A DNA stretch of 64,000 bases from Neoceratodus forsteri (Eukaryota > Chordata > Ceratodontiformes > Ceratodontidae). Shown piece by piece: positions 31,640-43,742 of this stretch. The stretch is from positions 890,812,001 to 890,876,000 of the forward strand of contig CM057456.1 of assembly GCA_016271365.2 (NCBI GenBank), in the 5' to 3' direction. The position numbers and the translations under genes are program-made. Position 1 is the stretch's first letter. Every line of letters starts with the position of its first letter. The notes beneath the pieces were generated by a model, which worked only from the letters and a program-made list of their open reading frames with translations, ran no database searches and had not been told where the DNA came from.

Positions 31640-32720
31640 TCAAAGGGGTGATTGAAATCAGGACTTTTTAAGATCAGGGTGGAACAACAGTAGCTTTAAT
31701 GTTCCTAAAGGCTTTTTCACATTTTGGGGTCCATTGAACTTTATTAGGGTATTTTTTCTTAGTAAGGTCTATCAAATGGCTAGCTATGGTACAAAAATTA
31801 GGTATGAACCTTCTTTAATAGCCTGCAAGACCCAAGAAAGACCTCACATGCTTCTTGGTAAGAGGTATTGGGCTGATAGCCACAGTTTCAACCTTACCAA
31901 TGACAGGTTTCACTTGTCTGTTTCCTAGTATAAAACCGAAGTATTTGGTTTCTCTCATGGCCACTGCACATTTTGCAGGGTTCAATGTTAACCCAGCCTC
32001 TGTAATAGACTGAAGTACAACAGATAAATGTTCTATGTGTGTCTCCCAGTTAGGGCTATAAACCACCACATAGTCTGAATAGGCTGCACAGTATGGACTG
32101 TGGGAGCTCAAAATCTGATCCATAAATCTTTGGAATGTGGCAGGGGCTCCATGTAACCCAAATGGCATGGTCACAAATTGGTATAAACCTGTGAGGGTAA
32201 TAAAGGCAGTTCTGTCCTGGGATTCATTTGATAAGGGTATTTGCCAATATCCCTTTGTAAGGTCTAGCATGGTGATACAGAGAGCATTTCCCAGTCTATC
32301 AATAATATCATCGATTCAAGGCATAGGATGACCATCAAAGAAGGACACTGTATTCAGTTTTCCAAAATCAAGACATAATTGAATCCCACATTCTTTTTTT
32401 CTACCACCACAATAGGCAAGCATCATGCACTGGTGGAAGGTACAATACTGCCTAACTGCTCAAGTTTTTTGACTTCTTTTATAACCTCACCTCTTATTTT
32501 TTTCTGGTAACCTATAAGGTTTCTGATGCATAGGTTTGACTTGTGTCACCACTATTTTATGTTGAGACCCCTTGGCCCTTCCCAGAGTATTTCTAAAGGT
32601 AGTCTTGTATTCCTGTAATAGCTTCTGTAATTCTTCCTGTTGCCTGGGTTCTAACTCAGGGTTGATTTGGAGTTCCCCTAATTCCCCTGGCTTTTCCAGT
32701 CTCTGATAAGCTACTTCTAG
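31640..32720 (-). pseudogene. Gmr1-like reverse transcriptase, copy 2
   Basis: Minus strand: QQEELQKLLQEYKTTFRNTL (near 32,640), the RT start with CGIQLCLDFGKLN (near 32,390), then the open frame 32,270-31,815. That frame holds MLDLTKGYWQIPL (motif A Asp, near 32,265), QFVTMPFGLHGAPATFQRFM (near 32,180), AYSDYVVVYS (the YxDD box, near 32,080, with its second Asp changed to Tyr), GLTLNPAKC, and KKHVRSFLGLAGY (near 31,850). The lost Asp and frame breaks mean no activity. Confidence 0.9.
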
Positions 32721-32749
32721 CTCAGTTTATTTTTCTTTGGGACTGACAA

Positions 32750-33990
32750 AAAATGAGAAAGCTGGTTTCTCAAGCCACTTTTTTTAAGAGGTTAGCATGA
32801 TAAATATTTTTTTTTTGTCTGGCATGCCAGTATTATAATAAACCAGTCCTGTTTGCCTGAGGATGGTATGCAGCCCTTGCCATTTCATCAGTAATTTGTT
32901 GTCCATTGATGGCAACAATAGAAGGACCTTGTCTCCTGCTTGAAATATTTTGTTGGTGAGGTCTTGATCACATCTTACCTTCTGTTCTACCTGTTTCTAG
33001 CTATTGTTTCTGTGAGCAATTTTTATATATTTCAGGAGGCATGAATGTAACTGTTTCATATACTCAATGACATTCATTTGCTCTATGTTCTTCTCTTCTT
33101 TCCAACATTCTTTGATAACATAGAGGGGCCCCCCTAGGATTTCTCTCATATAACAAAGCAAAGGGAGAAAAACATGTGGATGCCTGTGGAATTTCACGAT
33201 AGGCAAATGAGAAAAGGTATATATTTGAAAATCTCTTCCTTCCTCCTATAAAGTACAAACTTTCTTAACATACGTTTTACTGTCTGGTTAAATCTCTCAA
33301 TGAGATAATCTGTTTGTGGGTGGTAAGTAGACATGCGTACTGCCACTACACCCAACAGTCGGTACAACTCCTTTAACAACACTGCATTAAAATTGCTACC
33401 CTGGTCTGACAGGATTTTCTTAGTGACACTCACTCTAGGGAATAATTTGGCCAGTTCCTCAGATATTCTGTGAGCTGTGATTGTTCGCAGAGGTGTAGCC
33501 TTGGGGTATTTAGGAGCATAATCACAAATTATTAACATTTATTGATTGTCCTTAGAACTCTTCTCCAGGGGACCCATAATTTCCATGGCCACTCTCTCAA
33601 AGGGTGCTGTAACAAGGGGAAGGGATTGAAGGGGTACTTTATATATTTTTTTCAAACTTGTGCCACTTTTTGGCATTCTATGCATTTGAATGACAGTTCT
33701 CTGTGACTTGTTCATGTATAGCAGGCCAGTAGAACTGAGTTAATATACGGTTAAGGGTGTGATCCCTTCCTGCATGATCTGTCAGGGGTTATATCATGGG
33801 CCAAGTACATTAATTGAGTATGGTACATTTCAGGTACTAGCAACTGTTCTACTACTGCTCCTGTTTTGGGGCTGACACATTCTCTGTATCATATATCAGT
33901 TTTCAGCACATATTTAGGGGAATTGTTCACAGTATCCTGGACAACCTGTAAAATAAAGGAGTGTTTTATCCACTTTCTGTGCCATGTACA
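32750..33990 (-). pseudogene. Gmr1-like integrase, copy 2, upstream of RT
   Basis: On the minus strand integrase comes first. Zinc head remnants are HTQLMYLAHDITPD (near 33,825) and ECQKVAQV (near 33,680). The core in 33,538-33,194 is LIICDYAPKYPKATPLRTI, RVSVTKKILSDQGSNFNAVL (second catalytic Asp in SDQGSNF) and VRMSTYHPQTDYLIERFNQT (HPQTD block with the Glu in ERFNQT). The C-terminal part is FHRHPHVFLPLLCYMREILG (near 33,165) and AGDKVLLLLPSMDNKLLMKW (near 32,930). RT follows downstream. Protease-integrase-RT-RNase H order is characteristic of Gmr1-type elements among Ty3/Gypsy. Confidence 0.88.
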
Positions 33991-34008
33991 GCATGAACAC
34001 TACCCTCA

Positions 34009-34260
34009 GCCTTTGCTTCACCCCTTCCCAGTATGACTGGAGGGCTTGACATGTCCAGAATATGTGAGTAGGAGTTCCTCTTGGCTCTCCACGTTCTCTC
34101 TAGCAAGTTCCCCTATTAGTGTGATCCCATTTGGCTTTGATGGCTGGGGTAATAAAATATATAGTTTTCATTTTCCAGGAATGTTCATGCCACTTGTGAG
34201 AGGAGGTCATCTGGAAAGAGTTTTTCCAAATTCTGCCTCACTCTTTGTGTGTTATTTTTT
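34009..34260 (-). pseudogene. L1/Tx1-type ORF2 C-terminal fragment
   Basis: The minus strand reads ERGEPRGTPTHIFWTCQALQ and SYWEGVKQRLR (34,100-34,030), the cysteine/HxFWxC-like block of L1/Tx1 ORF2 C-termini. It abuts the 5' break of Gmr1 copy 2 at about 34,008. Its other end runs into a T-rich stretch at 34,249-34,270. Only ~250 bp can be read. Confidence 0.6.
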
Positions 34261-36040
34261 TTTTTATTTATACATTTGTAAACAAAACAATACTTACTAA
34301 TATCCACAGAAGGATAGCATAATTGATTTTCAAATTATACACTTAACAAGGAAGTCTTGGACCCCTTCCTTAGTGGTACAGATAGGAGAAATAACAGTAA
34401 AATATTATGAGCAAGCATTAAAAAGGGATACACCATAAGAGCTCTATAGGGGTAAGACTATAGGATATGTAAATAATATTTTTCCTTTTGCCATCATGGC
34501 TAAAACACCTCCAATATCCCTCATATTTCTTGCACTTGCTATCAAACAAGTAAATATCCTGAGAGAGAGTCTGTACCTATCATATGTTAAAGAGCAACTG
34601 TCACAGAAGGACTTACTTTGCATATCGTGGCCAATCCCAGCCCCTGAATGCAGAAAACAAACGTTTCTTTGGTGGCAGCAATCAATTTAGACTTTTTTTT
34701 TTGACATTTTATGCTGCTCTCAGAGACATGCACTCCTGATGCTGGCTGCGGACTTCCTCACAATGCCTGTACTACTCTGGAGTGTGATGACATCAAGTGG
34801 GGAATGCTAGAGAGGAGTTGGCACACTTGAGCATTGCAACTGTGAAGTTCTTTCAAGGGGCAGTTTCTAACAGTTCTTAGCTACCTTCTGTCAGAGTAGC
34901 ATTACATTTACAAATCGCTGTCTTGTGCTACTTAATAAGACTTGTTTCGATGTGCTATATATATTTTTTTACTGATTTTCCCTGTGTGGTCCCTATTTCT
35001 GTCTAATTGTGATTGTACTGCATACCACTTACTCCCATTGTTCACCTAACATATTATCTGTGGATCTTTCTTTACATTCTTAAAAAACTACTGATTTTTG
35101 TAACAACTATAATAAAGCTTTTCTTTTGTCTTTTTTTTTTATTTAGGTCTTCACAAACAGTTACATGTTCAATTAACAAACAAACAAAAAAATACTATTT
35201 AGTTCTGTGTGTTGTGTCACCTGTCCTTGCTACTGACTTTAGTGTCCTTACTGACAGTATTTTGTGTATTTCACAGTTCTTTTTTTTTTGGGTGGGGGTG
35301 GATTTTTCAATATGGTCAACAGATGTGTTACATCCCTGTGAAAAGGCAGTGTGAGTCTACATAAATTTCCAAGAGAGTCATATATGCATAAGAAATGGGA
35401 TGACACAGTACACAGCTACCGACCAGACTGATGTGAAGCAACTGACAGTAGTAGGCTTTGTAGTGTGCACTTCACCGGAGATGACTTTGAGCCAGAATAA
35501 GTGTTAATAGCAAAACTTGGTATGCAAACAGGCCTAGTCTGTTGACATCTTAAGGCCAACGCTTATCCCACCATTTTTCAGAAGTCTGTGACACCTGGTA
35601 GTCTGGGCATACCATCTGAAAAGCCAAGGATATCTACTGCAGCAGAGAAGTGTGAGCAACAGCAGGTGAGTGTGTTTATTTATAAATGTCATTCTGTGGT
35701 GAGTTTGTAAGTGTGAACTGCTAAGAATGTCTGCCTAGTGCTGCTCAGTGTTGCAGAGCACACTGGCCATATTGCATTACCTGTTGCCATGCCAGTGACC
35801 CTGCATCATGAACAATCCTGGTGTGGAGGGGGGGGAGGTTGGGGAAGGTCCATTCAGGACCAAGGAGGATTCATTATCCTACCCAGAAGAGTGATGTCTG
35901 TTCATTACGCTATGCGACCGCCACCAAGTGAATGTAGTGGCAGTGGAAGCAAGAACCACATCCATGATAGGATGGGAGGCCAGTTGTCTGTGATGGATGG
36001 TGACAACTTGGAGCAAAATGAGTTCACCACTCCCCTACAT
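34261..36040. other. No recognised gene
   Basis: AT-rich to mixed sequence. Open frames stay below 115 codons and have no recognisable motif. T-runs lie near 34,692, 35,130 and 35,280. Confidence 0.45.
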
Positions 36041-37025
36041 GAACATGTGACATGTTCTCCCTTCTCATTCCCTGCACATATGTACATTGCCTCATGCCCT
36101 GTTCCATGTAAGCATGTACCCATACTCTCCCTCACCTTCCCAGTAACACTTGTCCTGTGATTTGAAACAACTGTCATCCGTCCACCCTCCCTGGACCAGG
36201 TGTACATCACCCACACTTTCTTGCCCATCCCATGTACACATGTGCCATACCCTCCCTGTCCTGTGTATGCATGTATCCATGTCCTCCCTTCCTTTTTCCC
36301 CTACCCTGTGCCATGCTGTCACTAACCCAGCCTAACAACACATACCTTACATGCACTGTTTCCACTATCCCAGGTACATATGTCCAATGTCCTCCCTTTT
36401 GACCCAGCCTACATATGTCACATGTCCTCTCCCCGTGAACACGTGACATGCCCTCCTTACTCATTCCCTGCACAATATGTACCACGTTGTCCCTGCCCTC
36501 CTGTGTAACCATGTACCCATGCTCATCCTTGCCTTTCCAATAACACATGTCCTATCATGAGAAACAGGTCACCTCTGCCCTCCCACCCTGTATTGGGTAC
36601 ACAGGACTCACACTTCATTGACAATACCCTTTTACACATGTCACATACTCTCCTCACCCACCATGCTGGGAACACATCACATGCACTCCTTCCCTGGCCC
36701 CTATGCAGATGTAACCAGTCACATCCTACCCCAGCTCAAGAACGCATATGCCCAACACACTTATTCCCCATCCCATGTACATAGCTGCCCATCCCCCTCC
36801 CTTTGTACATGGCATGGCAATGCATGTAGTCCCCCTCCCCAAAACACATGACCCATGCACTTAGTCACATGCTCCTGAGCACATGTCCTCTGCCCTCTCA
36901 CCCACTCCTGTGACCAGATGTTCCATGCCCTCCCACTCCATCACAGGTACACATGTACCCATGGCCTCCCTCCCCACCATGGGAAAAACACATACCATAC
37001 CCTACCCAGGACAGTAACACATCTA
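36041..37025. repeat. Degenerate tandem repeat rich in ACATGT and CCCTCC, 396-bp higher order
   Basis: Phrases ACATGTxxCATGCCCTCCC recur with variation. A ~170 bp block starting GAACATGTGACATGTTCTCC at 36,041 recurs as GAACACGTGACATGCCCTCC at 36,437, with matching CTCATTCCCTGCACA, GTACCCATGCTC and AACAxxTGTCCT phrases. This gives a higher-order period of about 396 bp. The open frames here are artefacts of the composition. Confidence 0.7.
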
Positions 37026-37039
37026 TTTACAAAGTGATG

Positions 37040-37290
37040 GCAGTATACACACCTTTCCAACATTGAGTACACTGTGTACTCAGTTTGGGCATTGTAGGTA
37101 GTCTTCCAACATACAGCACACTGACTGTGTACCCAGTGCTAGCTTTGTAAGTAGTCCTCCAACACACTGCACACTGACTTTGTACACAGTGTTGGTAGTG
37201 TATGCACTTTTCCAACATGTAGTTTACTGACTGTGTACCAGATGTTGACTTTGTACATATTATTCCAACATTCAGTGCATTATGTACCTA
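37040..37290. repeat. 62-bp tandem repeat, about four copies
   Basis: A unit holding TTTCCAACAT, AGTACACTG, TGTGTAC, CAGTGTTGG and TTTGTA repeats about every 62 bp at roughly 37,048, 37,109, 37,170 and 37,230, with 20-30% divergence. Confidence 0.75.
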
Positions 37291-38483
37291 GATTAGCCTC
37301 TGATCATCGACTTGTATCTTTCTACATTGGTAAAACTGACAGTGAACATGGGTCACATGCCCTTCCTCACAAGGAGAGTACACAAATAATATACAAAACT
37401 GGGTATTACTGTCATTCATCATGTTAGTCTTCCTGTCAAAGTACAATTGTCTTTCTCCTGCATGTCATAAGTTGAGCTACATGTTCAGCATTACATCTAC
37501 ACATCATTAACCATCTTTTGCGTAGTTAATGCAATCATTTTCTGTGTTACATTGAATCACACTATGAAGAGTTACTAAAATTGTTTGAGGAGGATGTGTC
37601 ATTGCACCACATAGCAAATATGCCTTTATTGCTCTCATGGACATAACATTCCACATCATCCTGAATGTTGGAATTCTAGTCTACAAGCACTGACCATGTG
37701 ATGGTAATTGGAATTATTGCAGTACAGAAGTCTGGTAATTTTCTTGGGAATTTTGTGACGCAGTCCTACTTCTGTACAACATTGCATGTGAAACAACATA
37801 TTTATTGCATTATAATTTTTTGGGGGGTGCGTACCTAACTTACTGTTTCCTTCACAATAGACTGTTCAAGATCTGCTGTCTCTCTTCAACACACAAGGAC
37901 TCTTTTGCAGACAGCACACCACCAGCAGGTGATGAGGAATGCATGGTCACACAACTAATTGAGACCATGCCTAACTGTGTGGAGACACAGACAGTAAGAA
38001 CTGAGATGCACAACATCTCAGCACAAGTAAATCCACAGAAGCTCAGGATTCTGTCTTCTCACAAAGCCCAAACTGTGTTGAGTGGTGTGAACAAGTGTGA
38101 GTAGCTAACGCTGTTTTGTATTATTGTATAGAAAATTATTTGCAAGTAATTTGGTGGTTATGCTACAACACAAAACTTATGTAATGTATTTTTTCTGTTT
38201 CTTAATTATTTACTACTGATTACTTATGTTTCTTACCATTTCACATATGTGCATGATATGAACATTAGAAAGAGTACTTTGAAGAGTGATGTGCTGTTTT
38301 ACTTTCTTTCATTTTCTTACATATGAGGGTTGACACCATGAAAAAACAGGGGAAAAGCATGCTGTTTGCAGAACACATGAATGCTTACTAGCACAATGCA
38401 TTTGGATATGCACTGGGTCATAAATGTTGCAAGCAATGGAGTATGGTTGTACAGCTCTGTCCACATGGGATCCATGCCATGTT
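37291..38483. other. No recognised gene
   Basis: AT-rich sequence. One 99-codon frame at 37,805-38,104 has a polar C-terminal half (DSFADSTPPAGDEECM) that looks somewhat coding, but I recognise no family and no start context, and nothing supports expression. Confidence 0.45.
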
Positions 38484-38745
38484 CATAATTAGTAGAAATA
38501 GGACTAACAGCAGTGGAAATAGGAGTAACAACAGTGGAAATAGGACTAACAGCAGTGGAAATGGGAGTAACAACAGTGGAAATAGGACTAACAGCAGTGC
38601 AAATAGGAGTAACAACAGTGGAAATAGGAGCAACAGCAGTGGAAATAGGAGCAACAACAGTGGAAATAGGAGCAATAGCAGTGGAAATAGGAGTAACAAC
38701 AGTAGAAACAGGACTAACAACAGTGGAAATAAGAGTAACAACAGT
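38484..38745 (+). repeat. 21-bp minisatellite, array 1
   Basis: About 12 head-to-tail copies of a 21-bp unit of the form AACAACAGTGGAAATAGGAG plus one base (C/T and A/G variants at fixed positions). Because 21 is a multiple of three, both strands stay open: plus reads NRSNNSG repeats, minus a Leu/Phe-rich repeat. The same unit forms the array at 48,453-49,104. Confidence 0.95.
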
Positions 38746-39098
38746 GTTTTTGTAAGTTTTGCTGTTGTGTTTTAAATTTGGCCTATCTCCTTAAAATCTT
38801 TCTGCTACTAGAGGGACATAAATCCTTAAATCTTTCTGTGCTAGCTGGAGACTATTCTTGTGGGGGAGGGTTCTTTAGCCAGTAACACAGACAACCAGTC
38901 AAGGTTGTTTGCATTTTAGTTAATCTCTGATTAAATCCTCACTGAGGCATTTTAAATCTTCTTGCTGTAGGCAGAGTTAGCAATGGAATTTTGAAGATGT
39001 GGCGAGGATCTGGAGAGCTTACTTATCTTTTTTGACATAAGTTTTTGTAACTTTTGCTGTTGTGTTTTAAATTTCGCCTAACTCCTTAAAATCTTAAA
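38746..39098. repeat. Two direct copies of a 55-bp sequence
   Basis: TTTTTGTAAGTTTTGCTGTT and the following GTGTTTTAAATTTGGCCTA, CTCCTTAAAATCTT occur at 38,746-38,800 and again with few changes at 39,043-39,098. The 240 bp between them is unique. Confidence 0.85.
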
Positions 39099-39900
39099 TA
39101 TGGAAGAGCCACTGGGGGTTGGGTTTAAAGGTTGGGAGGGAGGAGCTTAGGGAGTTACAAACTTCCCCTATGAGCTAACTCTTAAGACTAATGGTCAGGT
39201 GCGGAAAAGTTCAGCCACTCAAGCATTGCAAGTTTAAACGTCTGCATGCTGTATGCGGGGATTATTTAGGTAGAGCTACTGTAGCTCAAGAAACTGTAAA
39301 GCCACTGAGTTGGTAATTTGGCCTAGAAAATGAGCCTCGTGGCTCACAAACTAAGCTGCTGCTTAAGGAAGTGAGGGATTTTCGGCCCACCTGCCCACCC
39401 TGTTCCCTCCTTCCATTAAATGCTCACTAGCTCCACCCACAAGACCTGGTAGCCTACTCCCAAGTTGGAGAATCAGCCAATCCACTGCCTAGGTCTCCTC
39501 TTACATTGTTGGTGCACCCAGACAGCTGGATCTTCAATAATGCCCTCACTGTCTCTAATGCTGCAGCCCTTACCCTGTCACCACTAGGGCTGACAGTAGC
39601 AAATCACTGAGAGGTCATATGCCAGTCTTACTGATTCTTTATTTTACCTGGCCATGTCAGTAAAGTACAGCTGTAGGATTTTTAATCTTAGGGCACCATT
39701 AATAGCAAGTCAGCATGTTAATACAACTTCTTAGAGTCACTTAGTTTTAAGTGTATAGTCTCAGTGCATGACTTGGTCAACTAAACTGAATTAGCAAAAA
39801 CTTGTGACCTCCAACTATCCTGCTATAATAATAGGTAGATTTAATGGAGAGTGTGACAGGCAAAATCACTGCATGCTTGACAATTCTTGAAATAGGTAGA
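39099..39900. other. No recognised gene; possible LINE D 5' UTR
   Basis: Mixed sequence without coding signal. It could belong to the 5' UTR of LINE D if that element starts right after the minisatellite at 38,746, but I see no mark of the boundary. Confidence 0.35.
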
Positions 39901-42900
39901 TTTTCCTGTACTGTAGTACTAAAACATAGAGGCAAGTAACCTGTATGGTCTGGAGTGGCAACCACGGAAGCCTGTAACAACAATTAGCCTACTTCTTGCG
40001 TCACTCAGTCCTGGGGTTACCCAGCCAGTGATAACTCCTATTACATACGGGAACACAACTGCCTCACTTCCTACAGGGGGAGCCTGCACCTGCCCGATAA
40101 CCCAGAAGTGATCTGCACAAGGGGAGTACACTGCTACTCCCCTGTGACTAGTGAACTCACCAGACAACCCTGGACTAACCCCCCCATGGCGGCTTGAGAG
40201 GATGCTTCCACTGAGAGGCTGTCCTGGGCGGCACGGACTGGCTGGGGCCCCTATTCAAATTATGGGCTTGATGAACACTAGACCCTCTCCAAAATCACCC
40301 TCCTCCTGGCTATCGGCCAAAGGCCTGAGGCTCGTGCACTTAAACATACACAGCCTTCTACCTAACCTTACTGAGCTAACAGCTTGGGTGGACCACTATA
40401 ATCCAGACATTATGGGGATCATTGAGACATGGCTTAAGCCACACATATCTGGCTCAGCTTGTGACCTTCCAGGCTACAACCTCATTAGGTTGGGCAGGGC
40501 CCAGAACAAGAGGGGGGGCAGAGTACTCATATACTACAAGACGCACTTAGACGTCTCAGTCATAGGACACTCGCAATCTGCATCACAGCTCTGTGAGTTC
40601 CTACACATCCTCCTCCTGCTAGGGAACACCAAAAAGGTGCACCTGATATATGCCTACAACCCTCCTAATGGTGGTGTGTCTGGACTCTCCTACCTCCTAG
40701 ACAGTCTCAGCCCAAAGGTTGGCTCGAATGAGTTACTAGTCCTTGGGGACTTCAACCTTAACTGGGCAGGTCGTAGTGCCCAGCAATATGAACCACTGTT
40801 TGCTGGACTGGCCCTAAGCCAGCTCATCTCTGAACCCACTAAGCCCTCTCTCAGAGGCAATAAGGGCTCCATCATTGACTGGGTACTAAGCAACAGAACG
40901 GAGAAAATTATCTCCTGTGGCATTCTACCTGATGCTATATCGCATCATTCTCCCACCTTCTGCGTATGGGGCAATGCCCCACCCAAAATCCCGCACAAGG
41001 TTATTCAAATGAAGGATTACTCCAAACTCAATGCTGGAGACTTCCTTGAAGACTTGAGTCATACTGACTGGTCTCAGGTCATGGTTACCAATGAACCCTC
41101 AATGGCCCTTGACAACTTTCTAAAAGCATTCACCCCACTTCAAGACAAGCATGTCCCCCTCACAAGAAAGAGAGTGAGGGGCACTGCAACTAAATGGCTC
41201 CATGGAGGCCTGTATACTCTCATGAGGCAAAGGGATAAATGCTGGGCGAGGTATACATGCTGTCTGTCCAGCATGGATCTCCAGGATTGCAGGCTGCTGA
41301 GGAACTCGTGCGAGAGAGCCATTCGCTCAGCAAAAAGTGAGTACTGTCAGTCCATCCTGCTCTCCACAGCCAATAATCTGAGGACTTTCTGGCAGAGCAT
41401 TAAGAAAGTGGTAGGTGGGGCCATGAGAACGCAGGTCACTGACATGCTCATTGACAGGGTGAACTGCAACAACCCCCTCACTATTGCCAATGCCTTCAAC
41501 ATTCAGTTCACAGACTTGCCTGCTTTACCCAAACTGCTGCACTACCCTACTGGCTGGGACTCCTCATCCAGAGGGACAACCCCCCTACTGCCCTTTTACC
41601 TCAAGGCAGTAACAGACATGGAGGCCCAGAAGCTCCTTGCTGGTCTATCCCCAAACACTGGAGCTGGGCATGACTGCCTGGAGCCCAAGCTGCTGAGGCT
41701 AGGGGCATCAGTACTAGCCTGGCCCATAGCCCATGTCTTCAATGCATCGCTCACCTCAGGCATAGTCCTGGACATCTGGAAGATGGCCAAGGTGATACCT
41801 GTACCCAAGCAAGGGGACATGAAAGACCTTAAGAACTACTGTCCCATTGCAATCCTATCAGTGATCAGCAAGCTTCTGGAAAAGGTAGTCACCTCTCAGG
41901 TCACCCACTACCTACAGACCCACAACCTTCTCTCACCTGCACAACATGGGTTTAGAAAGGGTCATAGCACCTCCATGGCCCTAACAGTTGTTACCTCGGA
42001 GATCAAGTCTGCTGCTGACCGAGGTGAACCGACCGGGGACATCTTTGTTGATCTCTCAAAAGCCTTTGATCAGGTTGACCACACATTACTGTGCTCCTCT
42101 CTCCTGTCACTTGGCTTCTCCTCCCCAGCACTTGCCTGGATCAGTAATTACCTCATGGGTAGGCATCAGTACACCAAATTCGACAAGGTCCTGTCTGAGC
42201 CTGCCTAGGTAAACTGTGGAGTCCCCCAGGGCTCTGGCCTGGGGCTGCTCCTGTTCTCTCTATTTGTAAATGAGCTACCCTTGGCTCCGGCTCTAGGGAC
42301 CTCAGTGCGCTACACAGATGACCTAGTCATCATGGCCAAATCCCAGGACATCGCCACCATTAACACCAAACTAAACTCGGACTTTGATCACATCCAAACT
42401 TGGTTGCAGGACCATAAACTTGTTATTAACCTACAGAAGATGCAGGCCATGCTATTTGGCTCAGCAGCCAAGTTAAAAGCTGCCCCGGACTCACTACAGA
42501 TCTCCGGGGCTGATGGGTCACCGCTGATTGTCATAGGCTTGGTCAAGTACCTGGGGGTGACCCTTGACCCACAGCTGGATATGAACCTGCACATATGAAA
42601 TACATGCAAGGCCTTAAACTGCAAGTTGGGTCAGGCTTACAGAGTAAAAAGCTGTCTAACTCCAGCTGCCCATCTTGCTCTAGGCAGGGGAGTCCTCCTA
42701 CCCATGCTTTGCTATGGACTAATCACCTTTGCGCACGTTGCAAAAACTAGTCTAGTAGAGCGGGACTCAGCGTACAACAAAATATGTCATTTTGCGCTCT
42801 TAGCCCCCCTGGCCTCACTCACCGCTGTGAGCTTTACACCCGGCTTGAGTGGCTCCCACCGGAAACTCACCACTCTTATGTCGTGGGCAACTTCATTGAC

Positions 42901-43742
42901 AATATTGTCAGAACTGCCACCCCTCAAAACCTTGCTGAGACCCTTGTCCTAGCTACACCCTCCTACAACCTGTGATCCAGCAGCTCCCATGACCTCCTGG
43001 TACCTAAAACCCACACACAAATGGGTGACCGAGCCTTCGCTGCGTATGCACCCAGGGTTTGGAACTCTCTCTCAACTAGCACTCGCTCCTCTCCTTCACA
43101 CCAGAGCTTTAAAACCTCCCTTTGGGGCTTTCTCAAAACAGCTGCCACCTGTCTCTGCACTAGACAAACCCTCTCAGCCTGTGATGCCCCAACAAACTGA
43201 GATGCTACCTAAACATTACGACTTGGGTAGAGCACATCTGTGCTCGTACTCCTCCTGTTCTCACAGCAAATATAAAAATGGACCACTTAGGCCCACCGTC
43301 AAAACAGGGTGAGCACTATAACTGTGCACTCCTTTATCTCACACTGGGCCCACTCTATCCCAACTATGTCTCCTCCTTATTCTAACTGCTAGACTTACAA
43401 CTTGCTGCCTGGAGCACTGAATTCACACTGTACTTCTTCCTACTGACTGCAATGTTTAATACTGTGTTGTAATACCTGTTTTGGTACTGTTGTCTTGCAA
43501 TGTCCCTGTGTTCTAGTCACTTTATAGTAACTCTTCACTACTATTTGCCTGATGAAATCTGATGCTTGTAAAGTCCCTGTTGTGCTAATTCTATGTAATG
43601 TAATCCTTCACTTGTATTTGCCTGATGCTCATGTATGTACCTTGCAATGTACCTTGTAATATCCCGGGTCACACCTGAAAATAGGCACTTGGCTGTCTAG
43701 TGTGCTTATCCGGTTAACAAAAGCAAATAAATAAATAAATAA
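39901..43742 (+). mobile_element. LINE D, near-complete CR1/L2-group element
   Basis: Best-preserved LINE of its kind here. A GC-richer leader (39,901-40,150) precedes one long coding region with endonuclease, linker, RT and C-terminal tail (40,151-43,170). A 3' UTR ending CTGTCTAGTGTGCTTATCCG, AACAAAAGC and (AAAT)n at 43,742 follows. Few breaks suggest a younger insertion than LINEs A-C. The CR1 at 43,743 begins right at its tail. The 5' end is uncertain. Confidence 0.82.
40151..43170 (+). pseudogene. LINE D endonuclease-reverse transcriptase protein, few breaks
   Basis: The frame 40,151-42,208 (685 codons) holds LRLVHLNIHSLLPNLTEL, IMGIIETWLKPH (catalytic Glu), KKVHLIYAYNPPNGG, ELLVLGDFNLNWAG, SIIDWVLSNR and ISHHSPTFCVW (SDH box changed to SHH). 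A basic linker follows. Then come RT blocks VLDIWKMAKVIPVPKQGD, YCPIAILSVISKLLEKVV, QHGFRKGHSTSMAL and DIFVDLSKAFDQVDHTLL (motif A). A TAG at 42,206-42,208 interrupts, then VNCGVPQGSGLGLLLFSLF (motif B) and VRYTDDLVIMAK (motif C, 42,310). A stop near 42,597 and a frameshift near 42,780 precede the tail AAYAPRVWNSLS (near 43,040). Just a few changes separate it from an open frame. Confidence 0.88.

Noticed and set aside
37805..38104. 99-codon plus frame with polar sequence
   Set aside because: No motif, no splice or promoter evidence, no neighbouring exon; kept only as a note.
38418..38775. Leu/Phe-rich minus frame over the first minisatellite
   Set aside because: The same periodicity artefact as in the second array.
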